Below are positions 44,688-55,737 of a DNA stretch of 64,000 nt, in pieces. Both the position numbers and the translations under genes were made by a program. The notes under the pieces are model-generated. The model did no database searches. It saw nothing but the letters and a program-made list of their open reading frames with translations, and was not told the origin of the DNA. Numbering within the stretch: the stretch's first letter is position 1; every line of letters starts with the position of its first letter. This DNA is from Cervus elaphus (lineage: Eukaryota > Chordata > Mammalia > Artiodactyla > Cervidae): contig NC_057820.1 in NCBI RefSeq assembly GCF_910594005.1, positions 7,879,001 through 7,943,000 of the forward strand, written 5' to 3'.

Positions 44688-44935
44688 ATCTTAGAGGTTA
44701 AGAGACTTTGGAGTCAAACAGCCCGAGGTTCAAATCTGACACTCTGCATGACAATGAACAATTCATTTAACCTGTTTAAACAGTAATTTCCTTACCTCTA
44801 AGGCAAGAATAAGAGATCCTATCTCACAAGCGTGTTGTAAGCATTAAACAAGGTGATGTATAGAGCATTTAGCATGGAGGTGCACACAGAGAAGGTACTC
44901 ACTAAATGATGGCTATTAGTGTTCCTAACAAGTCC
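44688..44935 (+). mobile_element. MIR SINE, nearly full
   Basis: GATCTTAGAGGTTAAGAG, GGAGTCAAACAGCCCGAGG, TTCAAATCTGACAC, CCTTACCTCTAAGGC, CTCACAAGCGTGTTGTAAGC and CACTAAATGATGGC in MIR order. Confidence 0.8.
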
Positions 44936-45583
44936 TCAATAAAATTTGCATGACTGATTGATTTCCCAGTGTCAATTTACCTATACCTCAATTATCAGAT
45001 AGTTTACTGCTAGTATCTCCCTAGTAGTTAGCAACACAATCAGATTCATAAATAAAGAGCACTATTTGAACCACTAAGGTTTTAAGAGCTAAAGGGACCC
45101 CTTATTTTAAGGGGAGTGGATACTAATGGTTCCTTTCTGGTAACAAAACATATCTTCAGGCTGCCATTTTGAGATAGCATTAAGGCTGAGCACTCACTCT
45201 GTGCTTTTCCACAATGGTATGAGAAATTACAAGGCTGGGGGTTTTCCTGGTTATCCATTTGTCTCCTTCCCATCTTGCAAGTGGAACAAGTACTGCTGTT
45301 GCCAAGCAACAGCGCAGTGGTGGGAGCGATGGTGCATGTGTAATGTGGCACTCTGGGGCCGAGGAGCTTAGTTCTAGAGCTGGTCCAAGGGCCCTGAAAA
45401 GGAACACTGAAGAGTGTACTTTTTCCTGACAGCTGGACAGTCATGTCATTAATGCAAATCCTCCAATAATTAAATGAGCTGCTTCCTCTGAGCAGATTTC
45501 TGTGAACTGTGGAAAATCCTAAAAAGCACAGAGCACATTAGTGCCTGAAGTCGCCATTTGCTGTCCTAGTACCTCGGCCTGAA
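44936..45583. other. Low-copy stretch
   Basis: No repeat recognised. The overlapping minus-strand frames 45082-45444 and 45180-45407 have no known domain. Confidence 0.4.
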
Positions 45584-45800
45584 CGTGTGTGCGTGTGTGT
45601 TCAGTTGTTTCAATCACGTCTGACTCTCTGCAACTAGGCTGACAGGCTCCCCTGTCCGTGAGTTTCTCCAGGCAAGAACGCTGGAGTGGGTTGCTATGCC
45701 TTCCTCCAGAGGATCTTCCTGACCCAGGCATCGGATTCTAGTCTCTTAAGTCTCCTGCACTGGCAGCCTGGTTCTTTACCACGAGCGCCGCCTGGGAAGT
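45584..45800 (-). mobile_element. Bov-tA SINE
   Basis: GTGTGTGCGTGTGTGTTCAG to CGAGCGCCGCCTGGGAAG. Confidence 0.9.
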
Positions 45801-46162
45801 TCCTTGGACTAAGGACACATCATAAGTGCAGCAATCTCCTTTGGCAAATAATCAGAACTCCACATCTAGATCCCAAACATGCAATCATGCTATGAAAGTA
45901 ATAGAAGAATTGTCCTTTTCTTGAAGTAATGAAGATAAGGTCTGGTAAAAGGGAGTAAGATACACAAGAGGACAATGAGAGAGAAACAGTTTGGTAACTG
46001 GCAAGCATCTGTTTAGTGTTATTGAAGAGAAGGAAAAAAATGAATGTTGAGAATATCTCTGCTACGTTAGTTACCGAGGTTTCCCCAATTAGTTGTACTC
46101 AAATGTCACTCATATGGAATAATGTGTTCAAACTTTTGCAGTGTGCTAATCAATACTTCATA
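45801..46162. other. Unassigned stretch
   Basis: Nothing recognised. Confidence 0.35.
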
Positions 46163-46410
46163 GCAGTTAAACAAAGGCTTAGGAACCAGACTGCCTTGGT
46201 TTGGATCCCAACTCTCTAACTTATTCACAGAGTGAATTTTGGAAAGTCACTTAACCTCTCTTCACCCCACATTTTTGTGTATAAAATGTGAATAATTAGA
46301 ATACCTACCACATAGAACTATAAAGACTTAAGTGGGCTAATACAAATGAACAATTAAAACTGAAGTGGGCCTGTAGTAAGTATTAAATAAATGCCAGTCA
46401 TTTTAAATAG
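46163..46410 (+). mobile_element. MIR SINE, nearly full
   Basis: GGAACCAGACTGCCTTGG, GTTTGGATCCCAACTC, AAAGTCACTTAACCTC, GTATAAAATGTGAATAATTA, ACCTACCACATAG and GTAAGTATTAAATAAATGCC in order. Confidence 0.85.
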
Positions 46411-46599
46411 TACTTTCACACATTTTCATTAAGTCAAGAAATCTTATTTCTCTTTCTATTTGTATCATCAAAAACTATATCCAGGCTTCAGTTGGTGCAT
46501 GATAATTTTTTGTTGAATAAGCAAATAAGAGAGCATTCTAAAAATGCAATTACTTCACTGTAGTTCAACACATTTTAATAGTGGCTAAAGAAAACACAA

Positions 46600-46782
46600 A
46601 GGCTTCCCAGGTGGCTTAGTGGTAAAGAATCTGCCTGCCACTGCAGGACACGCAAGAGATGCAGAAGAAAACAGCAACCCACTCCAGCATCCTGGCCCGG
46701 AAAATCCATAGACACAGAAGCCTGGCCTGTCCATGGGGTCGCAAAGGTCGGACATGACTCAGGGACTGAACAACAGCAACAG
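46600..46782 (+). mobile_element. Bov-tA SINE
   Basis: The 11-bp perfect duplication is AGAAAACACAA (46589-46599 and 46783-46793). An internal deletion shortens the body after CCTGGCCTGTCCATGG. Confidence 0.92.
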
Positions 46783-46793
46783 AGAAAACACAA

Positions 46794-47144
46794 TACAAAA
46801 TCAGAACAGAAATAGTATCAAGAGTTTACAGAGTAGCTTTGAATACCTTTTTCCTTGCCTAGATCCTCAACATCAAGCATATATTTCAAGGAATGTTAAA
46901 CTCAAACTGGAGGCTAAAATTGACCCTCTGGCCTACATTTTATTTTTCACAAATAGATATCTCTGTCTCCTGGAGGTAACAAGACAGTCTGAATTTGAAA
47001 TTTTGTGCCCTTTTCTTGAATTGAGGTTTAATGTAGAAATCACCTCGCCTCAATGGGAAATGAGAAATAGCTTTGATAAACAATGGCTACCCCGTGCCCT
47101 GGAGAAAGCCCAGCACGCCATCTGATTTCTACTCTGATCTCTCA
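46794..47144 (+). other. Open stretch downstream of a SINE, unrecognised
   Basis: A 130-codon frame begins inside the SINE (46733) and stays open to a TGA at 47123-47125, so about 110 codons lie outside the repeat. The text (for example LDPQHQAYISRNVKLKLEAK) matches no family I know. No splice site or promoter is evident. Chance is the default explanation. Confidence 0.2.
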
Positions 47145-47275
47145 CTTGCACAAACAGCTTTACCTCTTGGTGAACTGGTTTCTTCATATTTAAAATGTAG
47201 GTCATAATTTCAGCTCTTCATATTTCATCAAATGAGATCATGCATATCAAAATGTAATATGACTTGAGAGGTTCT
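47145..47275 (+). mobile_element. MIR SINE, 3' half (tentative)
   Basis: GGTTTCTTCATATTTAAAATG and CATCAAATGAGATCATGC resemble MIR. Confidence 0.4.
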
Positions 47276-47952
47276 TACAAAAATTTTAGTCCTGGAAAAT
47301 GCCTCATTTTGAAACCCACTTTTTAAATCAAGCAAGTTGCAGGTTTCCAGGTTAGTTCACGGAATAAATGCCTTTTCCTCTTTCTTCTGGTATCTCTGAG
47401 ACTGCTTTCATTTATTGTATAAAGAGTGAAGTTCTTTAGGCAACAGGCACAGCAGAAACATCTTTTGTTCCAGAAATCCAAAAGCAAATGTATGATAAAA
47501 AGAAGATGAGTGTCAGAGAAATGTAGCTGCAATCAACTCTTGATTATTCAGGACTTTATTAGCAATCTTTTTTGAAAATAAAAGTCATGGAGCTCCCAAA
47601 ACTATATGATTTATATTAATACAGTCAAAATGATTCAGTAAATCACTGCTATTTTGAGCCAAGCAGAATGCCAGGTTCTGAGATAAGGTAAATATATACA
47701 ACGCTCTTATATTCATATTACATGTTCTCATATATATTATTACTTCTGTGTTTCAGTGGATTGCAAAAGTGTCCTGAATTCATCACTCCTTTCTATCTGT
47801 ATTCACTCTTGGCCATGTAAGTTGCAGTACCCTCTCACTCTGATTCAGCATCCCTCTTTGCTTCTCCCTCTTTGATCAATTCCAATTCTTCTATGGTGGG
47901 GCCCCTATTTATTGAGTTAATTTTTTTTTCATTTGTTTAACATTACTCTAGA
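47276..47952. other. Unassigned AT-rich stretch
   Basis: No firm feature. 47640-47720 may be a worn MIR. Confidence 0.35.
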
Positions 47953-47961
47953 ACAAAAAGT

Positions 47962-48181
47962 GGGGCTTCCTTGATGGTTCAGACAGTAAAGAATCTGCCT
48001 GTGATGCAGGAGACCCAGGTTCAGGACTCGGGGTCAGGAAGGTTCCCTGAACAAGGACATAGCAACCCACTCCAGTATTCTTGCCTGGAGAATCTCATGG
48101 ACAGAGGAGCCTGGTGGGCTACAGTCCATGGGGTCACAAAGAGTTGGATACAACTGAGTGACTAACACTTCCACTTTCAGG
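47962..48181 (+). mobile_element. Bov-tA SINE
   Basis: Duplication ACAAAAAGT at 47953-47961 and 48182-48190. Head GGGGCTTCCTTGATGGTTC, tail GTGACTAACACTTCCAC. Confidence 0.93.
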
Positions 48182-48346
48182 ACAAAAAGTAGGGCATCCA
48201 TGATTAATGCCAGTATATGATCATAGATTTCAAAACTGTCTGATGGCACAAATTACTGTCAGACCAAACTGAAATAAGTACAACAAACAAGTAAAAAACC
48301 CATCCAGGGGCTTAAGTTCAAGGTTAACTTTATCCTCTTGGTCCAC

Positions 48347-48555
48347 TGTGTGTGTGTGCTCAGCTGTGTCTGACTCTTTGCGACATCATGGACTGTAGCC
48401 CACCAGGCTCCTCTGTCCATGGGATTCTCCAGGCAAGAATCCTGGAGTGAGTTGCCATTTCCTTCTCCAGGGTATCTTCTTGACCCAGAGATCCAACCTG
48501 GGACTACTGCATTGGCAGGCAGATTCTTTACCATTGAGCTACCCGGGAAGGCTTC
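48347..48555 (-). mobile_element. Bov-tA SINE
   Basis: GTGTGTGTGTGCTCAGCTGTG to TTGAGCTACCCGGGAAGGC. Confidence 0.92.
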
Positions 48556-48889
48556 GGCATGCCATTCATCTTCAAAATGGCTTTGAGGTTTGACACTGTT
48601 AAAAGACTTGATTTTATCCTTCTCTTTTTCTTTTTTCCCTATTTTTCTTTTTTCATTTTCCATCATCTTGCCCCTTAAGAACTTAAGATGAATGGTGAAA
48701 AAACAAGAAGTAGTGATTTATAAGATATAAATCTTTTCTCCAGCATAAGCACCAGAATGCTGAAAAACAAGATATTTACTAATGAACATGATAAAATTGA
48801 GATTCTTAAATTGACTATTGAATCAAGAATTTAATTTAGGTCTTTAACCACCTTTAGCCCAGCAATGCAGCAATGTACCACTTTGTAGC
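48556..48889. other. Unassigned stretch
   Basis: Pyrimidine-rich run at 48617-48660. Nothing else is recognised. Confidence 0.35.
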
Positions 48890-49080
48890 TAAAAGCATGT
48901 AACATTTCTAACAGAGCTGAATGAAAATCCTGGCCCCCATACTACCAGCAGGTTTTATACTGGATAAATTAGCTAACCACTCTGAACTTTTGTTTCCTAA
49001 TTCTTAATTAAGAATATCGGTACATATTTCACAAAGGCTTATAAATGAGTCATAAATATATAAAGATTTTGGAACAGCTA
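48890..49080 (+). mobile_element. MIR SINE
   Basis: GTAGCTAAAAGCATG, AATCCTGGCCCCC, TTAGCTAACCACTCTGAAC, TTTGTTTCCTAATTC and AATATCGGTACATA in MIR order. Confidence 0.55.
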
Positions 49081-49876
49081 CTCTTAAAAAAATTGTGATC
49101 ACATAAATTCCAAAGATAAGGCACAAGTGTGTTATTTTACATAAGCTTCCCTAAAATTAATTTCCTTAAAAACCTAATTGTTGTGGAAAATTGAGTTCAG
49201 TTCTCCCCTGGGCTGTCATATGAAACACACTATCAAACTACCTCATTAGAAGGTGGGAAGTCTGGAGCATTTAGGCACTGGCTCAATTGACAAGACAAGA
49301 AGAAATGCCTTCATTGTTGGTCAACCAAGCTCTTCTATACTAACTTTTTTGAATATTGTAACTTGAACAATTTCTTAGGTGCAAAGCCTACACTGGTTCT
49401 TCTCTACACTCTTTAGTCAAAGCCTACAGTAGAAAAAACTCCAGGTTTTCTATAGCCTAAGTATTTAATAGTATTACAAATGAAGGTAAATGAAATCCCT
49501 GTTTTAACATGCACCCTGTTTTAACAACTCTTTTCTGAAATGGACCTTAAATTCTCATGCCTTCACATGATCAAGGAAGAGACCAGAGAGCCAGAGCAGT
49601 GATCAAACGATAAAAACACCGTTGTCAGAAAAGTAAGTAAAATAAGAAGCTCATATGTACTGGGGGCAGCTGGGACAGGAATGGTTGGAGAGAACATTTC
49701 AATAATAGAATAATTGGAGATTTCTGCACAAAAATTGAAAGAATTAAGTGTCCTTAATACAAAAATTCATAGAAAAAAATGGAACCCTTTTCCCCTCCTC
49801 CCAAGAAGAGAGCAGTAGGACATGACAACACAAAGAAAACCCCTCGGTAAATGGATTTTTAGCTGTTCTATTAACT
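49081..49876. other. Low-copy stretch
   Basis: No repeat or gene recognised. Confidence 0.4.
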
Positions 49877-49913
49877 TAGAAACTACATTTCTACTGGCAT
49901 ATACTGATTACAT

Positions 49914-50036
49914 TCTGGAGAAGGCAATGGCAATCCACTCCAGTATTTTTGCCGGGAGAATCCCATGGACAGAGGAGCCTGTCAGGTCACAGTCCATGGG
50001 GCTGCAAAGAGTCAGACACAACTGAGCGACTAACAC
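49914..50036 (+). mobile_element. Bov-A SINE, head-less
   Basis: Duplication ATACTGATTACAT (49901-49913) and ATATTGATTACAT (50037-50049). It lies inside the left 36-bp repeat. Confidence 0.92.
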
Positions 50037-50049
50037 ATATTGATTACAT

Positions 50050-50275
50050 ATTGATTTTTCCCTGGTGGCTCAGGTGGTAAAGAATCTGCCTGCAATGTGG
50101 GAGACCTGGGTTCAATTCCTGGGTCAGGAAGAACCCCTGGAAAAGGGAATGGCCACCCACTCCAGTATTCTTGCCTGGAGAATTCCTTGGACAGAGGAGC
50201 CTGGCGGGCTAAAGTCCATGGAGTCGCCAAGAGTTGTACACGGCTGAGCAACTAACACTTTCACTTTCAGTGACA
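50050..50275 (+). mobile_element. Bov-tA SINE
   Basis: TTTTCCCTGGTGGCTCAGG head, GGGTTCAATTCC, body, tail GAGCAACTAACAC and TTTCACTTTCAG. The right 36-bp repeat starts directly after it. Confidence 0.92.
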
Positions 50276-50311
50276 TAGAAACTACATTTCTATTGGTATA
50301 TATTGATTACA

Positions 50312-51061
50312 GGTTGATCTTTAACTACTCACATAGCAAAAGTCATAATAGTTTCTTTCCAAAGTACCTACCATTTCAACAAAAGCCTTCATATCAAAAG
50401 TTTCATAAGTCCCAAGGTAAAGAGCTCAAGATAACCTTATTGGCAATTATCTAAAGAGATGCTCCTCTAATATTTAATATTCAGCCTGAATAAATAAAGG
50501 TACATAAATATCCCATCCTGCCACAATTTCTTTTTGAAGATTTTATTTCTGCTGAATACTGTTTCCCCCCAAATGAACCCAGAATAGTTGTTGACATTAG
50601 CAGCACCAAGAATATGCTTTTGTTTGCTTAGAAGTTCTAATCTAAAATCTGAATAGAGGCAAGTCTGGAGGAAGGATTTGTGATTTAGTGGGGCTGAGCC
50701 TGGGTGCTGACAATGAACTCATATTGAGCAAGGACAGATCTGGTCACGTCATTGGCCAATCTGCTTCACCATAGTCTTCAAGTTTTCTTCTTTGTTTCTC
50801 TGTAACACTTTCAACAAGACCATCTGTGTGACTGTGGTGAATTGCAAGGGAGATAGCTGAAATAAGGCTCATATTCAAATTAGTCCTAAACCCATGTGTT
50901 CATTGGCCCTGTAACTGGTGTGTTAAATTAAGGATATGCCAATTAAGACCTGCTGAATGAAGAGGCACAAGCCACCCTCATAGGGTTGGCAGGGAGCTCC
51001 TTTAGCATTCAAGTTCCTACTTTGGGGAAATGAAAACCCTGGGCCTACTTTGATAAAAGGT
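50312..51061. other. Low-copy stretch
   Basis: No repeat recognised over 750 bp and no frame of note. Possibly conserved noncoding DNA. Confidence 0.4.
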
Positions 51062-51272
51062 GTGCAGTACTAGTGGTTAAGAAACTGACTGCCAATGCAA
51101 TGCAGGAGACATAAGAGATGTGGGTTCAAACCTTGGGTTGGAAAGATCCCTTGGAGGAGAGCATGGCAACCCACTCCAGTATTCTTGCCTGGGGAATCTC
51201 AAGGACAGAGGAGCCTGGTGGGCCATAGTCCATAGCATCTCAAAAGAATTGAACATAACTGAAGTAGCTTAG
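51062..51272 (+). mobile_element. Bov-tA SINE
   Basis: TGCAGTACTAGTGGTTAAG head (diverged), body GCATGGCAACCCACTCCAG, tail AACTGAAGTAGCTTAGC. Confidence 0.88.
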
Positions 51273-51274
51273 CA

Positions 51275-51605
51275 TGTAGCAGGCATGCAGCTTCAACACG
51301 CTCATGGGAAGGAAGTAAAGTCACAAGATTTATTACTTACAGATACCAGAGTTGGGTGTGTGGGGTGCAGTGAGCCAGAAGAAGGTCAGTCCTAACTCAA
51401 GAGAAAGCAATCAGGAGATCGAAAGCAAAGTAGAAAGTCCCTGTTACTTATAAAGTGGTTGGGCAGAGGTGACTCACTTTCCACGGGCTCAGCTCTTACA
51501 AAGTAACTTTAAAAGGTGACCCAGGAATCCAAAAGCAGGAACTTGGGGCAGGGATCTGAAGCTTGGGTCCTTATCTAAATGTCTTTACTCTGGGTATGAG
51601 CAGGG
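51275..51605 (-). mobile_element. LTR-like block (tentative)
   Basis: On the minus strand a TATA-like TTATAAGTAAC (around 51442-51452) is followed about 110 nt later by AATAAA (antisense TTTATT at about 51331-51336) and a short end region. This spacing suits an LTR promoter and polyadenylation signal. No terminal TG/CA or duplication was established. No retroviral genes are seen. Confidence 0.35.
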
Positions 51606-51613
51606 TTGTCACA

Positions 51614-51730
51614 CATTTGTACACGCATGGCCGATTCATGTCAATGTATGGCAAAAACTACTACAAAATTGTAAACTAATTAGCCGCCAATGAAAATAAA
51701 TTAATTAATTTAAAAAGATAAAATAAAATA
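51614..51730 (+). mobile_element. L1 3' terminal fragment with A-rich tail
   Basis: GGCCGATTCATGTCAATG, ACAAAATTGTAAACTAATTA and CCAATGAAAATAAA end in an AT-rich tail. Confidence 0.8.
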
Positions 51731-53094
51731 CCTAGGCAGCAATTCTTTTCTCATCACAACCCAGGGAAGACCGACAAACCTATGACTAGCAATTATATTA
51801 TCTGTTTATCTTAACAGTAAAAATAGGAAGTTGTAGAGACATGTCTAAAGAAAGACAGTAAACAGAAGTCTTCAGTGGTGGAAATGCTGACGTACTAGGG
51901 ACAAGCAACAGGTAGCAAGAAGCAGAAATGGGGGAACTAAATTATAGGTTTATTAGACTATTAGAATGTCAGTTGCATTCTGAATAACGATGTCCAGTTC
52001 TCTGTGACACTGGTACAGTTGCTGGAACTAAATCGCTGCCCCTCTTAGTCCCGTGTGCAGTTTTACCCTGTAAGGATGCTGGGGAACCTGTGAAAGCCTC
52101 GTCTAACCAATTCAGGGTGGAAAACAGAACCACTGATTTACTCAGTGATTGCCTTGTTTGACTACTGAGTGTTGAGATAAAGAGTGGAGATCAATCCAGA
52201 GACATATATCCTGAAATGGCTTCTTTGACAGCCAAGCCAGACGGAGTTGTGTCTATTATTTCTAGAGGGCTTGGCACACACAACATTCAAACACATCACA
52301 CAGTGCATTGTCAATGTGTCTTGCCTTATGGGAGCTTCTTCCAAGCAGAAAAATTTGTACTTTTATTTATTTTGGGCAAAGAGTATTTTTTTTTCATGCA
52401 CGTGGTAAGAACTCAACCAAAGTTGAATGAATGGATGGATGGATGAACAAATGAAACCAGGATATACAGAGGATTGTAAAAAAAATGTGCAGGATAAGAG
52501 CCATAAGTGACTCTTGGCAGCCCAAGCACAAATGAAAACCTGTCAAGTTAACCACTTACAGAAAGTGTTTTTCTATTATCCAGACAGGAAGCTGCTAGGA
52601 GCAAAGTACATAGATTTTAAAGCAGCAAATAAAGAAAGAAAAAATAGGCCCCAAATCAATAAAAATTGTCCATCATCTCTTTTCAGTTTTATAAGCCAGG
52701 CTGCGGCTGCCCCAAACCACCCAACTCAATTCCACCCTCCCGTTTAAGACTATTGCTTTCCTTGTTAAATATTCAGGGACACTGCCCACTCCGGAAAGGG
52801 GGCAAGCACTTTAGCACCACAAATCGATCTACAGCGCCTCTATATGAGCAGCACCTTTGAAAGAGATCGCAAAGGATAGCTCTGGGTTTGACAAGTTTCC
52901 CAGACTTGGAGCTCAGCAGCTGGAGAAAAGGCAGTAGCCTTCTCTGCCCCCATGGCCCACAGCTCTGGACATGGAGAATCAGGACTTTATTCCAGGATGA
53001 ATTACTGACTTGAAAGATTTCCTGATGCATCCTTCCCTTCGCAATTTTCATTTTGTCTCAGATGGTGATTTTTATGGGGTCCCGAATTACACTC
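51731..53094. other. Unassigned stretch with (ATGG)n
   Basis: 51731-52110 may continue the LTR-like block (TTTATTAGACTATTAG is antisense to an AATAAA). 52500-53050 is low-copy with several overlapping short frames. No gene is supported. Confidence 0.35.
52426..52446 (+). repeat. (ATGG)n short tandem repeat
   Basis: ATGAATGGATGGATGGATG, about four units. Confidence 0.8.
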
Positions 53095-53210
53095 CATCTG
53101 GAGATGATGACAGCTGAAATTCAAGGAGGGAAATGACTTGCCCAAGATCCTTGGGAGAAATACTTGCAGACCTGGGACTGAGTTTAGCAAATATTCATGG
53201 ACTAAATGCA
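53095..53210 (-). mobile_element. MIR fragment (tentative)
   Basis: GGAAATGACTTGCCCAAG and GCAGACCTGGGACTG are antisense MIR-like. Confidence 0.4.
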
Positions 53211-53564
53211 TTGGTTGAATTGAGAAGCCAGTGGGTTGAACCCTGCACTGGACCTGAAGGAAGGCTCCCTACAGACACTGATCAAGCAGAGTGGAGCCAA
53301 GTTGGAGAACCTGTTTACTAACAGTGGTGAGTTATTCAGAGAGGCCAGGACTAGATTCATTCATTTTTTTATGCATCCACCAAATATTACTATATGCCTA
53401 CTATATGCTAAGTAATGTGCAAGCTTCTGTGGAGAAATAAAAAAGTGAGTGGACAGAAAAGGAATAGGCTAACAAAAAATAAAGATAACATGATATATTT
53501 TTATATGGCACATCATGTGTAATTATGTTATATGTGGTATTATATGACACATATTTTTTTTTTT
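53211..53564. other. Stretch with possible MIR/L2 end
   Basis: 53355-53450 (CCACCAAATATTACTATATG, CCTACTATATGCTAAG) is antisense MIR/L2-like. AT-rich after that. Confidence 0.35.
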
Positions 53565-53965
53565 CAGTCTGTTTGATCTGCCACAACAAAATGTAGACTG
53601 GGTGACTTAAACAACAGAAACTTAATTTCCCACAGTTCTAGAGGCTGAAAGTCCAAGGCTAAGGCATCAGCATGTCTGGGTTCTGATAAAGGCTCTCTTT
53701 CCAGTTTACAGATGTTGGCCTTTGCTGTATCCTCACATAGTAAAGAGGGAGCAAGCTCTCTGGTATCTCTTCTTTTAACACCGATAATCCCATCATGAGG
53801 GTGCCATTTCACTAATCCCATCATGAGGGTACCATTTCATGTCCTATCTAAATCTATCATTTCTATTTCTAAATCTATTTACCTCCCAAAAGACTCCATC
53901 TCCAAATATCATTATGCTTTGGGGTAGGGCTTAAACATGTGAATCTAGGCCAACATAATTAAGTC
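53565..53965 (-). mobile_element. MLT1-type (ERVL-MaLR) LTR
   Basis: Antisense order: GACTGGGTGACTTAAACAAC, CCCACAGTTCTAGAGGCTG, GGCTCTCTTTCCAG, GTATCCTCACATAG, CTCTCTGGTATCTCTTC, AATCCCATCATGAGGG, TTACCTCCCAAAAG. AATCCCATCATGAGGGTRCC occurs twice in tandem (from 53785 and 53815). Confidence 0.8.
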
Positions 53966-54007
53966 TACAGCTCATATAACTTTATATGATATAATGTATA
54001 ACATGAT

Positions 54008-54228
54008 GGGCTTCCCGGGGTGGGGGAGGGGGTGCCATTGGTAAAGAACCCACCTGCCAATGCAGGAGACATAAGAGACGTGGGTTGGGAAAATCCCCTA
54101 TGGGAGGAAATGGCAACCCACTCTAGTATTTTGCTTGGAGAATCCCATGGACAGAGGAGCCTGGCAGGCTACAGCCCATGGGGTCACAAAGAGTCAGATA
54201 CAACTGAAACAACTTAGCAAGTATGCAT
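54008..54228 (+). mobile_element. Bov-tA SINE with G-rich tract in the head
   Basis: GGGCTTCCCGGGG, then GTGGGGGAGGGGG replaces the usual TGGTGGCTCAG (A-box region). The rest is typical, with tail GATACAACTGAAACAAC. Confidence 0.9.
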
Positions 54229-54527
54229 AATATGCCAGGTGGTATGATATATTATCAAAAATCCAGAATAAGAACTGAAAGAGAAAAAGCAAGAGAAAGT
54301 TCCTTGCAGTAACATCTAAAGACAAGAGTGTTCTCAAGTTCAAAGGATGAACACAGTCAGAGATTAAAAAGCAAAGATGCAAAGTGTCCTGAATAAATAT
54401 AAAAATGATAAGCAAGCAAGGAGAAAAACAGGGGAGTCATACAAACCTCATGCACTGGTAGCTACAACCATGAACAAAATCATTCCAATTCTCTAAATCT
54501 TGATCACCACACTTGTACATTGTAGAG
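54229..54527. other. Unassigned stretch
   Basis: Nothing recognised. Confidence 0.35.
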
Positions 54528-54980
54528 TTTCAGTTTTCAGTTCAGTAGTTCAGTTGTGTCCGACTCTTGGACCCCATGGACTACAGCTTGCCAGGCCTCC
54601 CTGTCCATCACCAACTCCCAGAGTTTACTAAAACTCATGTCCATTGAGCTGGTGATACCATCCAACCATCTCATCCTCGGTCATCCCCTTCTCCTCCTGC
54701 CTTCAATCTTTCCCAGCATCAGTGTCTTTTCCAATGAGTCAGTTCTTCACATCAGGTGGCCAAAGTATTGGAGTTTCAGCTTCAGTATCAGTCCTTCCAA
54801 TGAACACTCAGGACTGATTTCCTTTAGGATGGACTGGTTGGATCTCCTTGCAGCCCAAGGGACTCTCAAGAGTCTTCTCCAACACCACAGTTCAAAAGCA
54901 TCAGTTCTTTGATGCTCAGTTTTCTTTTTGGTCCAACTCTCACATCCATTCATGACTACTGGAAAAACCACAGCTTTGAC
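54528..54980 (-). mobile_element. BovB LINE 3' end
   Basis: TTTTCAGTTCAGTAGTTCAG tail to CCACAGCTTTGACTAGAG. TAGAGT is present at both edges. Confidence 0.93.
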
Positions 54981-55730
54981 TAGAGTAATAGTAGCTAATT
55001 TATAAAGTAGCTGTGCAAGTTGCATGAGGTTATTTACATAAAGAGCTTAGACCTGAGGCCAGAATATTGTTTGATAAATGAGAGGTCTGATTATTGAAAT
55101 ATCAAATAAAGATTTCTAAAGATCCTCAGAGCAAGTGATATCTGCTTGGGAAGCTCTCTTCCATCTATCTGCATTCCTTCCATACCGCAGGGAGAAGCAC
55201 AGGCCCTCTTGCATGTATCAGGTAGGTAAATTCCTCCTTCTTTCTACCTCCCACTCAGTCCTATCTATAGAAGTATGGATCTGTCTTACTTCCACGGCTG
55301 AGATGGAGAGTCAAGAATGCCTGCTGCGGCACCTTCGGGCATCTCTGTTTGCCTCGTGAACCTGCAGAACAGAGGCTTTCTTTTCTCCAGCTTTTTACCC
55401 ACATGAGATGCACACCTGATTCAAGACCCAGGGATACCTTCTAAAGGCAAATCAGTCAGCTCTGGACTTTCAGGGGGAAAAAGGTTGAGCAAAGTTGATT
55501 TCTTTAGAGCAGTCTTCTAAACAAGAATGATTAATTTTGGTAACTTCTTAGTTTTAGCCATAAAGCTTGATGGCAGTCGATCCCCATTCTCACTTATTCT
55601 AGCTGACTCCTCACAGAGGCTTCCTTTATTTCTGTGTTAGCTTCAGCTCCCACTTCTCCCCTGAAATCTCTAGAATAATACTTACCTCAGAGAGTGTCAT
55701 TATGAATGTCACTTGTTTTTTGTAAGCTTC
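54981..55730. other. Low-copy stretch
   Basis: No repeat seen. A donor-like CAG|GTAGGT lies at 55219-55227 after an open stretch from 55135, but there is no acceptor or known protein. Confidence 0.35.
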
Positions 55731-55737
55731 ACAACCC

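Larger units (their letters stand above)
49877..50311 (+). repeat. 36-bp direct repeats flanking a SINE pair
   Basis: Left copy 49877-49912, right copy 50276-50311, 33 of 36 identical. All three differences are C on the left and T on the right. They enclose two Bov SINEs in the same orientation. Confidence 0.88.

Noticed and set aside
55135..55227. Open stretch ending in a donor-like CAG|GTAGGT
   Set aside because: No acceptor, no known protein and no partner exon; such donor matches are common by chance.
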